This document shows positions 17,080-25,441 of a DNA stretch of 64,000 nt, piece by piece; the stretch's first letter is position 1; each line of letters starts with the position of its first letter. Both the position numbers and the translations under genes were made by a program. The stretch spans positions 248,001-312,000 of the forward strand of contig NZ_QVFV01000003.1 of the NCBI RefSeq assembly GCF_004212215.1, given 5' to 3'. The DNA is from Leptolyngbya iicbica LK. Its GTDB lineage: Bacteria; Cyanobacteriota; Cyanobacteriia; Phormidesmidales; Phormidesmidaceae. The notes beneath the pieces were generated by a model. It saw nothing but the letters and a program-made list of their open reading frames with translations. It ran no database searches and had not been told where the DNA came from.

Positions 17080-17323
17080 GATTCAGTTCTTCCTCCAGTT
17101 CTTCGGGCGTGGTCTGAAACGGAGAAACTTCAAAGCGATTGAGGGCTGTCAGGAAGGCTTGCCGACTGATGCCTGCAATCTCTGCTGCCTTCGATTGCGA
17201 GATCATGCCCATCTCGTACCATTTCACCACAGCAGCAATCAGCAGCTCTTGTCCAAACTCATCGGGCGTGCTGCGTAAGGCAGAGAAGGCACTTTCGGGT
17301 AAGTTCAGTTGAATTTGAATCAT
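17072..17323 (-). CDS. UPF0175-family antitoxin
   Basis: A small protein of 83 residues from the preferred ATG at 17323 (MIQIQLNLPESAF); a GTG nine bases earlier is also in frame. The N-terminal strand resembles a ribbon that binds the partner. MISQSKAAEIAGISRQAFLTAL is a helix-turn-helix, so it likely binds its own promoter. UPF0175 proteins are encoded just before DUF3368/PIN toxins. Here the stop overlaps the toxin start by 8 nt, the usual coupled layout. Because the toxin is frameshifted, this antitoxin may now be an orphan. The two-gene pair lies between an AT-rich orphan and a tRNA, a common place for mobile cargo. Confidence 0.88.
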   Translation of the reverse strand: MIQIQLNLPESAFSALRSTPDEFGQELLIAAVVKWYEMGMISQSKAAEIAGISRQAFLTALNRFEVSPFQTTPEELEEELNRG

Positions 17324-17465
17324 GGGTAGCACCGAAAACAGGAGCCATCGTTAATCACAATGGTAATCGGGCTAAGCGGATACCGTCTGCTGTGCTTTAC
17401 CCTCGTCAGCAGATCTCTAGATACGATTATTTGAATCAGCGCCAATGGTACCGATATTTTGTTAA

Positions 17466-17539
17466 CGAGCACGGAGGGATTCGAACCCCCGACCCTCAGA
17501 ACCGGAATCTGATGCTCTATCCAACTGAGCTACGTGCCC
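17466..17539 (-). tRNA. tRNA-Arg (anticodon CCG)
   Basis: The reverse complement folds into a full cloverleaf: acceptor GGGCACG/CGTGCTC with one G-U pair, D arm GCTC...GAGC, anticodon stem TCAGA/TCTGA with loop TTCCGGT (anticodon CCG), and T loop TTCGAAT. The discriminator is G and no CCA is encoded, as is usual in cyanobacteria. Confidence 0.96.
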
Positions 17540-17613
17540 TGGGCCAGCATTGATTGTAACACCCTGGTTTTGTTGCGATCGCACCCACCGCCGAAAAGTT
17601 TAAGAATTGCGGG

Positions 17614-19068
17614 CTAACTGACCAGCTTTTCACCGCGAATCGACCGATCTAGCAATTCGATCGGGTGCATCAGCGGCATCTGATGGCCTTGCGCTTCCAG
17701 ATGCTTGAGAATTTGTAGCGAGCAGCCGGGGTTGGGCGATGCCACCAGTTTGGCCCCCGTATTGACCAAATTTTGCGCCTTCATCTGCCCCAACTCTGCC
17801 GCCACTTCGGGTTGCAGCATGTTGTAGACGCCCGCACTGCCGCAGCACAGTGCCGCGTCCACCGGTTCCCGAATTTGCACTTGGGGAATTTGCTTCAGCA
17901 CTTGCCGGGGTTGCACGCTGATTTTCTGACCATGCAGCAGGTGGCAGGCGTCTTGATACACCAGCGGTAACGGGCCGTCGGTGATGGGGTGCAGTTCGGC
18001 AGTTAGTCCCACCTCCGCGAGAAACTCGTGGACATCGCGAACGCTGGCAGAAAAGGCTTGGGCGCGATCGCGGTATTCGTCATCGTCCTGCAAGATGTGG
18101 CCGTATTCCTTCAGCGTGTGACCACAGCCCGCTGCATTGATCACCACATAATCCACGTCGGTGCCCTCAAAGGCGTCGATCATTTGTCGCGCCAGCGCTT
18201 GGGCCTGCTCTTCTTCGCCCTGGTGAGCGGGCAGAGCCGAACAGCAGCCCTGACTTCGGGGAATCACGATTTCGCAACCGTTCGCCGAGAGCACCCGCGC
18301 GGTGGCTTCATTTACATCGGAGAAAAAGACCCGCTGCACACAGCCCAAAATCATGCCGACCCGATAGCGCTTGTTGCCCTGAGCGGGGATCACCTCCGGC
18401 AAATTGTCTTGAAACGATTTAGCCGTGACCGTCGGCAACAGCGACTCCATCGCCGCGAGATGGGGCGACAAGCGCTGCAACAGCCCTGAGCCTTGCACCA
18501 ATTTTGAGATACCGAGTTTTTGATAGAGGCCCAGCGGCGTTAGCAATAGGCGGATGCGATCAGGGTAGGGAAAGAGCTGAAAAATGAGGGTGCGAAAGAG
18601 TTGTCCCGGGAGCGATCGCGTATGGTTGCGCTTGACCTGGGGACGCACCGCCGCAATCAACTGGTCATATTGCACCCCCGACGGACAGGCCGTGGTGCAG
18701 GCCAGACAGCCCAAACAAGAATCAAAGTGCTCCACCGCCGTCTCGGAAAACGGCACCTCCCCCTGGTTGATCGCATCCATCAGGTAAATGCGACCGCGCG
18801 GCGAATCCATCTCTTTGCCGATGACCCGATAGCTGGGACAGGTCGTGAGACAAAAGCCACAGTGCACACAGGCATCAATCAGCCCTTGCTCTGGCGGATG
18901 CTGGGGGTCAAAGCCTTGGCTGGCCGGGGCGGGGGCAGGCTGCTGAGCAGCATCAAGCGAAGCAGAATTGGGAGAGTCAGCCGTTTGCATAGGGGCGATC
19001 GCGAACTGTGGGTCAGTAGTTTCCAGCGTACCGTGTTGCTTTCGCGATCGCGGGGGATCATCTTTCAA
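17614..19068 (-). CDS. glcF: Glycolate dehydrogenase iron-sulfur subunit GlcF
   Basis: The Fe-S subunit of glycolate dehydrogenase, which oxidises photorespiratory glycolate to glyoxylate and passes electrons to the quinone pool. Two 4Fe-4S motifs lie in the N-terminal third: CVHCGFCLTTCP and CLGCLACTTACP. Two CCG-type cysteine domains follow (SQGCCSALPAHQ, ALCCGSAGVYN), as in heterodisulfide-reductase-like subunits. The first ~45 residues are a polar, Pro/Ala-rich extension, and an internal ATG at 18990 (MQTADSP) may be the true start. The GlcE-like flavoprotein subunit is about 3 kb upstream on the same strand, separated by small genes and an insertion sequence. GlcD is not in the window. 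Confidence 0.92.
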   Translation of the reverse strand: MKDDPPRSRKQHGTLETTDPQFAIAPMQTADSPNSASLDAAQQPAPAPASQGFDPQHPPEQGLIDACVHCGFCLTTCPSYRVIGKEMDSPRGRIYLMDAINQGEVPFSETAVEHFDSCLGCLACTTACPSGVQYDQLIAAVRPQVKRNHTRSLPGQLFRTLIFQLFPYPDRIRLLLTPLGLYQKLGISKLVQGSGLLQRLSPHLAAMESLLPTVTAKSFQDNLPEVIPAQGNKRYRVGMILGCVQRVFFSDVNEATARVLSANGCEIVIPRSQGCCSALPAHQGEEEQAQALARQMIDAFEGTDVDYVVINAAGCGHTLKEYGHILQDDDEYRDRAQAFSASVRDVHEFLAEVGLTAELHPITDGPLPLVYQDACHLLHGQKISVQPRQVLKQIPQVQIREPVDAALCCGSAGVYNMLQPEVAAELGQMKAQNLVNTGAKLVASPNPGCSLQILKHLEAQGHQMPLMHPIELLDRSIRGEKLVS

Positions 19069-19160
19069 TAGTGATCATTTGCCCCAGCGAAGTCCCTTTT
19101 TTGGCAAACATACCTGCGTATTCTGGCGGGCGATCGCCGACCAGAATACGCGCCCAAACC

Positions 19161-19565
19161 TTAGCCCGCCAACAATTTGGCCTTAGCGAGCTGAAACTCC
19201 TCATCCGTTAGGGCTCCAGCGGTTTTGAGATCGGTGAGCTTTTGCAATTGTCCCAATAAGTCATCACTGCCCGTCGCCGGGGCTGCCGCTGCGGGCATCG
19301 GTGTTGCCGCCATCGCCTGCTGAGCTTGCATCGCCGCCATTTCAGCGCGCATTTGCTCCAGTTCAATTTGCGACTGCATGGCAGCGTTATTGGCAACCTG
19401 TTGCTGCTGGGCGGTTTGGGCACGGTTATTCATCGCGCCGCCCACCGCTCGCGAAGTGGCCGTCGCTGTACCCGAAATCACGGCAGTGCGAGCCATCGTC
19501 CGGACCAGGCCAGGCCCTTGACGTTGCACATTGACGGTGGGACCACGTCTTCCTCTACGGGGCAT
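19161..19565 (-). CDS. Small SHOCT-domain protein
   Basis: A 134-residue protein with a basic, Gly/Arg-rich N-terminus, an Ala/Gln/Met-rich helical middle (residues ~55-100) and a C-terminal SHOCT motif, LKTAGALTDEEFQLAKAKLL. SHOCT is a short helical hairpin at the ends of many bacterial proteins; its role is oligomerisation or unknown. AGGAG sits nine bases before the ATG. The next gene upstream encodes DUF6325, and DUF6325 and SHOCT proteins are often neighbours, so the two may act together. No enzymatic residues are recognisable. Confidence 0.8.
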   Translation of the reverse strand: MPRRGRRGPTVNVQRQGPGLVRTMARTAVISGTATATSRAVGGAMNNRAQTAQQQQVANNAAMQSQIELEQMRAEMAAMQAQQAMAATPMPAAAAPATGSDDLLGQLQKLTDLKTAGALTDEEFQLAKAKLLAG

Positions 19566-19618
19566 AACAAAACTCCTAATGAATTGATGAGGGTTTTAAC
19601 TAAATCCAAACGGCTAAC

Positions 19619-20053
19619 TTAAGCGATCGCTTCTGGCTGCTCGGTGCTCAGGGCTTCAATGACGCGGTGAGGGATGCGCTCACTCAGCAGTACTTGTCCA
19701 TTAGCGTTGACGATCGCATCCCGGAAGCGGGTAGCCCAAACATTTTCAAACAGTAGCAGGGCCGCAGAGGAATTGGGTTCCAAGGATTGCGCCAGGGTAA
19801 TGGCGTCGCTTTCTGCCAAAAATCCATTGACCTCAGGGACTAACGGGTCAAAGGCATCGTACACCTCGTCTTCATCCACTTCGTCCACTTCGATAATGGT
19901 CAAACTGCCATCCGCGTCTTTTTTGATAAACAACAGATCAAGAATGCGGACAGTATTGTTATCCACCAGTTCTTGTAAAGCCGGCACAATTTCGCCAGTG
20001 AACTGGTTGCCAGGAAATTTCACCAGCAACATTTCGACGGGGCCAAGGGACAT
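19619..20053 (-). CDS. DUF6325-family protein
   Basis: A 144-residue soluble protein of unknown function. It begins MSLGPVEMLLVKFPGNQF, then has VRILDLLFIKKDADGSL, a very acidic stretch (EVDEVDEDEVYDAFD) and AALLLFENVWATRF, all typical of the family. The start at 20053 is preferred because GAGGAG lies about ten bases before it; an open frame continues upstream to 20155 but reads as leader. It precedes the SHOCT gene by 53 bp on the same strand, probably as an operon. No ligand or catalytic residues can be named. Confidence 0.78.
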   Translation of the reverse strand: MSLGPVEMLLVKFPGNQFTGEIVPALQELVDNNTVRILDLLFIKKDADGSLTIIEVDEVDEDEVYDAFDPLVPEVNGFLAESDAITLAQSLEPNSSAALLLFENVWATRFRDAIVNANGQVLLSERIPHRVIEALSTEQPEAIA

Positions 20054-20245
20054 GAGAGCGATCTCCTCAGAGCACAAGAACGAGGCCATTATATGAATAC
20101 TTTGAATTGAATGGGGGATGCCGCAATGCTTCTGCATAGAGCGTGAATGCGGCACCAGTCGCTCTCGACCTGAAATATAGCGTTGCGCAGATAACTCCGT
20201 TCATCGACTTGGCAGAAAAATAAGGAGCTGAAGAAGCAGGGTCTT

Positions 20246-20322
20246 ATCAAATCCAAGTTTTGTCAGGCAGGCATCTTGCCTGCGCCGGGACAGCCGTCTC
20301 GGCTGTCCACACTTAGGTTAAA
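20246..20322. repeat. Dispersed hairpin repeat, copy B (two intact hairpins)
   Basis: Copy B of the element at 8843-8920. It holds two adjacent hairpins with TCT loops: GCAGGCA-TCT-TGCCTGC and GACAGCCG-TCT-CGGCTGTC. The double-hairpin form suggests a non-autonomous REP-type element. It ends about 35 bp before the left end of the insertion sequence. Confidence 0.7.
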
Positions 20323-20356
20323 TTCCCATGCTTTAAACTTTTGGGCTGTCGGCACC

Positions 20357-22007
20357 GTAAGTGTTTAGCGTAAAGCTCTCCGCCGGTATTGCATCCCCTC
20401 TGGGGCTAATCCTGTAGGGGTTTTGTACGAGCCTATCAGAGAATCGCAGACACCTCGTTTAGCAGAAGCTAGCGGTGATTGTATAGACTAAGTTGACGTT
20501 AAAAGTTGAGTGAGTGTCAGCGCCTCCAAATGTCAGAATTTAGCCAATTGAGTGCCTTCCGCCCGCAGGTAAAAAAAGCCTAAACAGAGCTTATGAACTG
20601 GCCTGTGAGCAACCGAGCCTGTCCTTTTCTAGCTGCATGGGCAATAGCTTCCGGCAAACTGTGGCCGGGTTGTTTGCGAAAGACGAGATGAACAGTTCAA
20701 CGATGTTGTCAGGTCACGTCGCAGCGACGCGAGCGCGGGCGCAAGCCAGTGAGAGCGAGTATCTGATAGCGGCCCAAGACACGACGTACTACAACTACTC
20801 AGGGCAGGCGCAGATGTCGGGACTCGGTGTAATTCAGGGCCAGGTACGGGGGCTGATGCAGCATAACGTGTTGCTTATGGATGAAGGCGGGCTGCCGCTG
20901 GGTATCGTCGACCAACAGTACTGGACGCGAGGCGGTGCGATGGACTGGCCCACGTCGCAGAAAGAGTCTCAGAAGTGGTTCAACGGTCTAGCTGCGGTCA
21001 ACCAGCAAGCGCAGGGCAGCGACAAACGCTGGGTGGTCACGGGTGACCGCGAGAGCGACATCTTCGACTTCTTTAAGGCAGAGTGCGAGTCGAATGTCGA
21101 CTTGCTGGTGCGGGTGTTTCAACCGCGTCGGGTCGAAGTCGTCACCGCTGGGGTCGTCTGCCCATTGCCGACAGTCTGCGCCCACCTCGACGACTATGGG
21201 AATGAGTCAGTCCAAATTGAGCGTCTGTATGACGGTAAGCGCCGCACGGTCGAGCTGACGCTACACCTGCAAGCCGCCATCGTTCATATCCATCCCAACC
21301 AGACTCTGAGCTCAGCGCGCCACAAGACGCAAGCCCTCTCGCTAGTGGTGGCGACTGAAGTCGCTTGTTGCGATGTCAAATCTCAAGCGGACTGCTTCGA
21401 GACCGACAACTCCCTGTCTTGGTTTCTGCTCACCAGTTTACCGATTACACAGGCCGACGAGGTGCAACGCATTGTTCGCTTCTATGCCTTGCGCTGGCGC
21501 ATTGAGCGCCTGCATTTCACCCTCAAGTCAGGGGCACTGGATGTTGAGAAGCTACAGTTTGACGATGTCCATACCTTGACCAATGCCTTAAGCTTCTATT
21601 CTGTGGTCGCTTGGCAATTGTTGGGGCTCACCTATGCCTTGCGCCAGGACCCAGAACAACCCGCTGAGACACTGTTTGAGCCAGATGAACTGACGTTGTT
21701 GCAGCAACTGTCAGGTAAACCGGTTGCCTCGCTGCGTCAGGCAACTCTGGCATTAACCAGGTTGGTCGGCTTTGCCCCGTCTAAGAAGCAGCCCTTGCCA
21801 GGTGTCAACGTATTGGCCACTGCCATTGAACGTTTCTTCTTTGTCAAACAGGGCGCTGCAGCTGTTTCTAAACCCCTACAAGATTAGCCTCTGGGGAGGG
21901 GCGTTGGGGTGGGTTAGTCAAGTCATGACCGATATCTGACCCACCCCGCCCTCCGGGTACCCCGCCATCGGAGGGGCAGCTATTCCGAACTAACGCTAAA
22001 CAGGTAC
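20357..22007 (+). mobile_element. IS4-family insertion sequence, 1651 bp, with 8-bp target duplication
   Basis: Both ends can be set from the sequence. The left end reads GTAAGTGTTTAGCGTAAAG (from 20357); the right end, read inward from 22007 on the other strand, reads GTACCTGTTTAGCGTTAG. They match at about 14 of 18 positions. The 8-bp sequence TCGGCACC flanks the element on each side (20349-20356 and 22008-22015), a clean target-site duplication. A single transposase gene fills the inside. A 9-bp hairpin, GGGGTGGGT/ACCCACCCC (21906-21914 and 21939-21947), lies just after the transposase stop. Intact direct repeats imply a fairly recent insertion. Confidence 0.88.
20530..21887 (+). CDS. IS4-family DDE transposase, possibly made by -1 frameshifting
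   Basis: Cut-and-paste transposase. The DDE residues sit in AAQDTTYYNY, VVTGDRESDIFDFF and the Y-R-E-K signature YALRWRIERLHFTLKSG. The main open frame starts at ATG 20637 (416 residues), but the coding signal continues upstream in that frame (AYELACEQPSLSF) without a start. In the neighbouring frame, ATG 20530 begins MSEFSQLSAFRPQVKK and stops at 20581-20583. The frames meet at a run of seven A (20571-20577), set as gtA-AAA-AAA, a classic slippery heptamer. A -1 shift there gives one protein of about 452 residues. It may be programmed, or the element may carry a small inactivating insertion. Confidence 0.8.
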
Positions 22008-22069
22008 TCGGCACCTGACTGCGGATTGCGATACGTGCGAATTGCCAAACGTTACGTGAGCGTCGCTGC

Positions 22070-23377
22070 TCAACCCATGCGCCCAGGACTGAACTGGGTT
22101 TGAGGATCGAAATTGGCTTGTAGACGCGCCATCATGAGTTGGCTGGCGGGAGCAATGCCCCAAGCCTCAAACTGTTCTTTCCAGGCTGTGGGTGCTTCTA
22201 ATAAATTGAGGTAGCCACCAAAGGCTTGACAGTGCGATCGCACTGCTATCAGTGTCTCTACAGAATTTTCTCCTGCTTTCAGTCGTAACGTCCCGATGCC
22301 GCTACTAGCGTGAATCCGGGCTTGCCAGGAATCGGCGGCAAGGGTCTTGGCTAAAAAGTTCAGCAGTGGCACGGCTTGAGCAGGAAGGATGCCCAGTTTG
22401 GTGATCGCGACATCGTCAGCCTGCGGAGCAAACAGGGTGTCGCCTAACCTTCGCCAGAATTCTGCATCGGCGGCATCAGTGAGGACTTGAGAGTGGAGTT
22501 GGTGCGTTTGAGCGATCGCCTGCAACCGTTCCACCTGTTCGCTCACCCCCGCCGCAATACTTTGAAACTGTAGCGCCAGTCCCACCGTTCCCTGCTCCGC
22601 CCCCTCGAATAAATCCGTGGTCACCAGATCCATGGCTACCGGGGTTAGTGAAGAGGCCAAAATGCTGGCCGTCGCTTGTTGAATAGCCGTCGGCTCACCC
22701 GTGAGCAAAACGGTCTGAGCCGCTTCTTGCAAAGGGTAGGTACGCAATGTGAGTTGGGTCATGATGCCCAGGGTGCCAAAGGAGCCCGTCATCAGCTTCA
22801 TCAGGTCGTAACCGGCGACATTTTTTACCACGCGGCCCCCCGCCTTGGCGATTTGCCCATCATGGCGGACGAAGGAAACCCCAATCAGCATGTCGCGAAT
22901 GCCGCCATAGCGTTGCCGCAGGGCGCCCGTATCGCGCGTTGCCACGATTCCCCCAAGGGTGGCCCGGTCGGGATAGGCTGGGTCAATCGCCAGAAATTGT
23001 CGCGTAGCCAACAGTTGTGCCTGCAAGTCCGCGAAACTTACCCCCGCTTGGGCCGTCACCGTCAAATCCCCTTCGGCATGTTCGATCACTTGATTTAAAT
23101 GCTGGGTGCTGACCACGATGTCGGCCCCCGTGACCAAGTTTCCCCAAGCCAGTTTGCTGCCATGTCCACAGGGCAAAATCCGCCATTGATTGTGGTGGGC
23201 ACAGGCGACGATCGCCGCCATCTCGGCTGGAGTTTTGGGAAAAGCCACGCACGCGGGTAATTCATCGGCGGCGATCGCACCCTTCACCGCACTCAAGAGG
23301 GGCTCCACCAACGACTCGCATGGGGTCACCTGAGACGCCCCCAAAATAGATTCCACAGTTTGGGCGATCGACCCCAT
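22070..23377 (-). CDS. glcE: FAD-binding oxidoreductase, GlcE-type glycolate dehydrogenase subunit
   Basis: A flavoprotein of the vanillyl-alcohol-oxidase/PCMH fold. FAD-binding motifs include LPCGHGSKLAWG near residue 80, the long loop DRATLGGIVATRDTGALRQRYGG, and KNVAGYDLMKLMTGSFGTLGI. The ~435-residue length and the sequence fit GlcE better than GlcD (which is longer at its C-terminus). With GlcF, encoded 3 kb downstream on the same strand, it would oxidise photorespiratory glycolate. The start at 23377 (MGSIAQTVES) is preferred over 23434, because the extra 19 residues do not resemble the family. The insertion sequence lies just downstream of its stop and has not damaged the gene. Confidence 0.85.
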   Translation of the reverse strand: MGSIAQTVESILGASQVTPCESLVEPLLSAVKGAIAADELPACVAFPKTPAEMAAIVACAHHNQWRILPCGHGSKLAWGNLVTGADIVVSTQHLNQVIEHAEGDLTVTAQAGVSFADLQAQLLATRQFLAIDPAYPDRATLGGIVATRDTGALRQRYGGIRDMLIGVSFVRHDGQIAKAGGRVVKNVAGYDLMKLMTGSFGTLGIMTQLTLRTYPLQEAAQTVLLTGEPTAIQQATASILASSLTPVAMDLVTTDLFEGAEQGTVGLALQFQSIAAGVSEQVERLQAIAQTHQLHSQVLTDAADAEFWRRLGDTLFAPQADDVAITKLGILPAQAVPLLNFLAKTLAADSWQARIHASSGIGTLRLKAGENSVETLIAVRSHCQAFGGYLNLLEAPTAWKEQFEAWGIAPASQLMMARLQANFDPQTQFSPGRMG

Positions 23378-23548
23378 AGCGCAATTCCGAACCTCACCAT
23401 TATTTAGTGTAAGTCGTGCGGTCACCCTGCCCACGGCGTCGCCTGGGCTTCCGCCGTCCCATACACAAATGTGCAGGCTACTCCTTGAGAAGCAGCCTGC
23501 ACATACGACAAAAGTAATTGAATGCTCGATCTAGCGAGAAGTTTTGTC

Positions 23549-23671
23549 CTAAGCTTCCCGATTGTTCAAGAAAGTCTGGAATTGACCAATGGCAGCTTTG
23601 CCAATATTGAAGACCGCCCAGCCAGCAGCCAGACCGAGGGGAGCTAATACAACCACAATTCTCCAATCCAT
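23549..23671 (-). CDS. psbY: Photosystem II protein PsbY
   Basis: A 40-residue single-span thylakoid membrane protein that binds the edge of the photosystem II core near cytochrome b559. It starts [20 protein letters not shown], continues [15 protein letters not shown], and ends NNREA, matching cyanobacterial PsbY in length, the N-terminal MDW and the NIG motif. AGGAGGT sits six bases before the ATG, an ideal ribosome site. The gene is easily missed because of its size; a longer overlapping open frame in another register is only a shadow. It lies alone between glcE and the gamma-carbonic anhydrase gene. Confidence 0.93.
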   Translation of the reverse strand: MDWRIVVVLAPLGLAAGWAVFNIGKAAIGQFQTFLNNREA

Positions 23672-23770
23672 CGCCAAACCTCCTAAAAATTAAGTGACTT
23701 AATGTGATGTCACATTCTTCTCATAATCTCTCTATATCATAATTGAGAATTGATTCACAATCTTTGTGAC

Positions 23771-24319
23771 TTAACCAAACCCAAGATTTTCCGATTGCCC
23801 CGCGTGGGCTAAGGCCAGTTGACGATATTTCTTGGCGTGCTCAATCAGGTCAGCGGCTTCAGTCTCCGAAACTGGACGAGCCACCTTAGCGGGTACCCCA
23901 ACCACCAGCGATCGCGGCGGCACATCCTTCGTCACCAGAGCCCCCGCTCCAAGAATGCTACCGGCCCCGACCCGTACCCCATTCAGCACAATGGCACCAA
24001 TACCAATCAAGCATCCCGCTTCGATATGGGCGCTGTGAATCACCGCGCGATGCCCCACCGTGACATATGCCTCCAACACCGTTGGCTGACCCGGATCGCC
24101 ATGCAGCACCGCCCCGTCTTGAATATTGGTCGCTTCCCCCACTTGAATGGCTTCGACATCGCCGCGCAGGACTGCGCCATACCAGACGCTACTGCCGGGG
24201 GCGAGGGTGATTTGACCAATGAGAGTCGCACCGGGAGCGACAAACGCGGCTGATGAGATATCGGGGGCAGGCCACAATTTTCCCGGCGCAGATAAAATGG
24301 GGGCTGAAAAATTTGTCAT
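23771..24319 (-). CDS. Gamma-carbonic-anhydrase-family hexapeptide protein
   Basis: Left-handed beta-helix protein of 182 residues, trimeric in known homologues (YrdA, CcmM N-domain, plant gamma-CAs). Hexapeptide turns run from residue ~25 to ~150 (VAPGATLIGQITLAPGSSV; GVRVGAGSILGAGALV). Candidate zinc ligands are the His of VLHGD and the pair in VGHRAVIHSA. The C-terminal helix (residues ~155-182) closes the trimer. Bona fide carbonic anhydrase activity is not certain, as several family members are inactive or have other substrates. Its 5' end is about 100 bp from the divergent TIGR02652 gene, with which it shares a promoter region. Confidence 0.9.
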   Translation of the reverse strand: MTNFSAPILSAPGKLWPAPDISSAAFVAPGATLIGQITLAPGSSVWYGAVLRGDVEAIQVGEATNIQDGAVLHGDPGQPTVLEAYVTVGHRAVIHSAHIEAGCLIGIGAIVLNGVRVGAGSILGAGALVTKDVPPRSLVVGVPAKVARPVSETEAADLIEHAKKYRQLALAHAGQSENLGFG

Positions 24320-24367
24320 TGACCAAAGGTTTATAGAGATTGCACAGTGGAAGCATCGTTCCCCCGT

Positions 24368-24373
24368 TATAAT
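24368..24373 (+). promoter_or_regulatory. Candidate -10 box of the TIGR02652 gene
   Basis: A perfect TATAAT about 46 bp before the ATG at 24420. A possible -35 (TTGCAC, 24340-24345) is 22 bp away, longer than ideal, so the -35 is doubtful. Confidence 0.35.
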
Positions 24374-24419
24374 ACGGCTACTGGATTCCGTTGGACTGCC
24401 TCCCTCAGCCGATTGCTAC

Positions 24420-24929
24420 ATGGTTAACCCAGCCCTGCAATATCCGATTTTTGGCCCTGAGATTAAGTGTCCGCATTGTCGGCAAAAGATTCCGGCATTG
24501 ACCCTGACCGATACCTATCTGTGTCAGCGACATGGGGCTTTTGAGGCCAACCCTGATAGCAAGGAGTTGGTCCATTTACAATCGGGTCGTCACTGGCGGC
24601 AGTGGGAAGGCGAATGGTATCGCCAACATACGCATCCTGACGGCATTCGGTTCGAGATTCATGAAGCGCTTGATCGACTCTATACCCAGGGGTACAGAGC
24701 TACGCGAGTGATCATCGCCCAGCGCTATCAAGAGCTGGTCAAAACGTATTTAGAACGGAGTGCCCCCTGGCGAGGCCATAGCGAAGGGACGACGCCTCGG
24801 CTATATGGTTTGCCGGTGGAGTTCAGTCCTTCGTCGGATGAAGACCCTTGCTGGAATGTCATTAACTTCAATCTGGAGAAAGAGCCGGGCGTGCCTGTGC
24901 GCTATCCCTATTTCCGCTTGTTTGAATAG
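24420..24929 (+). CDS. TIGR02652-family cyanobacterial protein
   Basis: A 169-residue protein of a family found almost only in cyanobacteria. The N-terminal ~40 residues hold a likely zinc knuckle: CPHCRQKIPALTLTDTYLC, a CxxC pair with a later Cys and His (LCQRHGAF). Next come the highly conserved LQSGRHWRQWEGEWYRQHT and HEALDRLYTQGYRATRVII. The C-terminus (VRYPYFRLFE) is also typical. The start at 24420 is chosen because an upstream in-frame extension (to 24219) overlaps the opposite gene and its promoter. The function is unknown; the zinc knuckle could bind nucleic acid or protein. It is divergent from the gamma-carbonic anhydrase gene. Confidence 0.85.
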   Translation: MVNPALQYPIFGPEIKCPHCRQKIPALTLTDTYLCQRHGAFEANPDSKELVHLQSGRHWRQWEGEWYRQHTHPDGIRFEIHEALDRLYTQGYRATRVIIAQRYQELVKTYLERSAPWRGHSEGTTPRLYGLPVEFSPSSDEDPCWNVINFNLEKEPGVPVRYPYFRLFE

Positions 24930-25003
24930 GCCAGCACGCTAGGGCGGGTCGCAGCGTTGCTTGTTTTGATGGCTCCCAGCCTGGCCCACTTACTTGTGTC
25001 TGT

Positions 25004-25441
25004 ATGCATCACGCTTCCATCCGTACGGCTAATATCCACCGCGCGATCGCGTTTTATTCGCTGTTGGGCTTTGAGATGGAAACGCAATTTACCGCTGGCA
25101 TCACTCTGGCTTGTTGGATGACGGGGTTACAAGGCCGCATCGAGTTACTGCAAATTCCGGAGCCGCAGCCTGCGCCCGACTGTTTTCACGACGAACACTA
25201 CACCGGGTATTACCATTTGTCGTTTGACTTAACAGAAACCGTCGATAGTTTGCCAAATTGGCTAGAATCGCTGGCAAAGCAGTTTGAGCACGCCAGTCAG
25301 CAACCAACGGCTGACGTTTCGCCCCTCAAGGTTTTGCTACCGCCGCAGCAACAAATGATCGGCGATCGCGTGTATGAGGTGGCCTTTATTGCCGATGCAG
25401 ATGGCCTGCCCCTGGAGTTTTTGCGGATGATGAAAGCATGA
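25004..25441 (+). CDS. VOC-superfamily (glyoxalase/dioxygenase fold) protein
   Basis: A 145-residue protein with two beta-alpha-beta-beta-beta units of the VOC fold: HHASIRTANIHRAIAFYSLLGF at the start and VAFIADADGLPLEFLRMM at the end. Candidate metal ligands are His3 or His2, Glu in RIELLQI, a His in YYHLSFDL, and the final Glu in PLEFL, as in glyoxalase I. Substrate is unknown. Its last four bases (ATGA) overlap the start of the AAA ATPase gene, so the two are coupled and probably co-regulated. VOC proteins of this size are often lactoylglutathione-lyase-like, but nothing here proves that. Confidence 0.85.
   Translation: MHHASIRTANIHRAIAFYSLLGFEMETQFTAGITLACWMTGLQGRIELLQIPEPQPAPDCFHDEHYTGYYHLSFDLTETVDSLPNWLESLAKQFEHASQQPTADVSPLKVLLPPQQQMIGDRVYEVAFIADADGLPLEFLRMMKA

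Noticed and set aside
17466-17539. tRNA-Arg as an integration site for the accessory zone at 15-17 kb
   Set aside because: No integrase and no direct repeat of the tRNA 3' end was found nearby.
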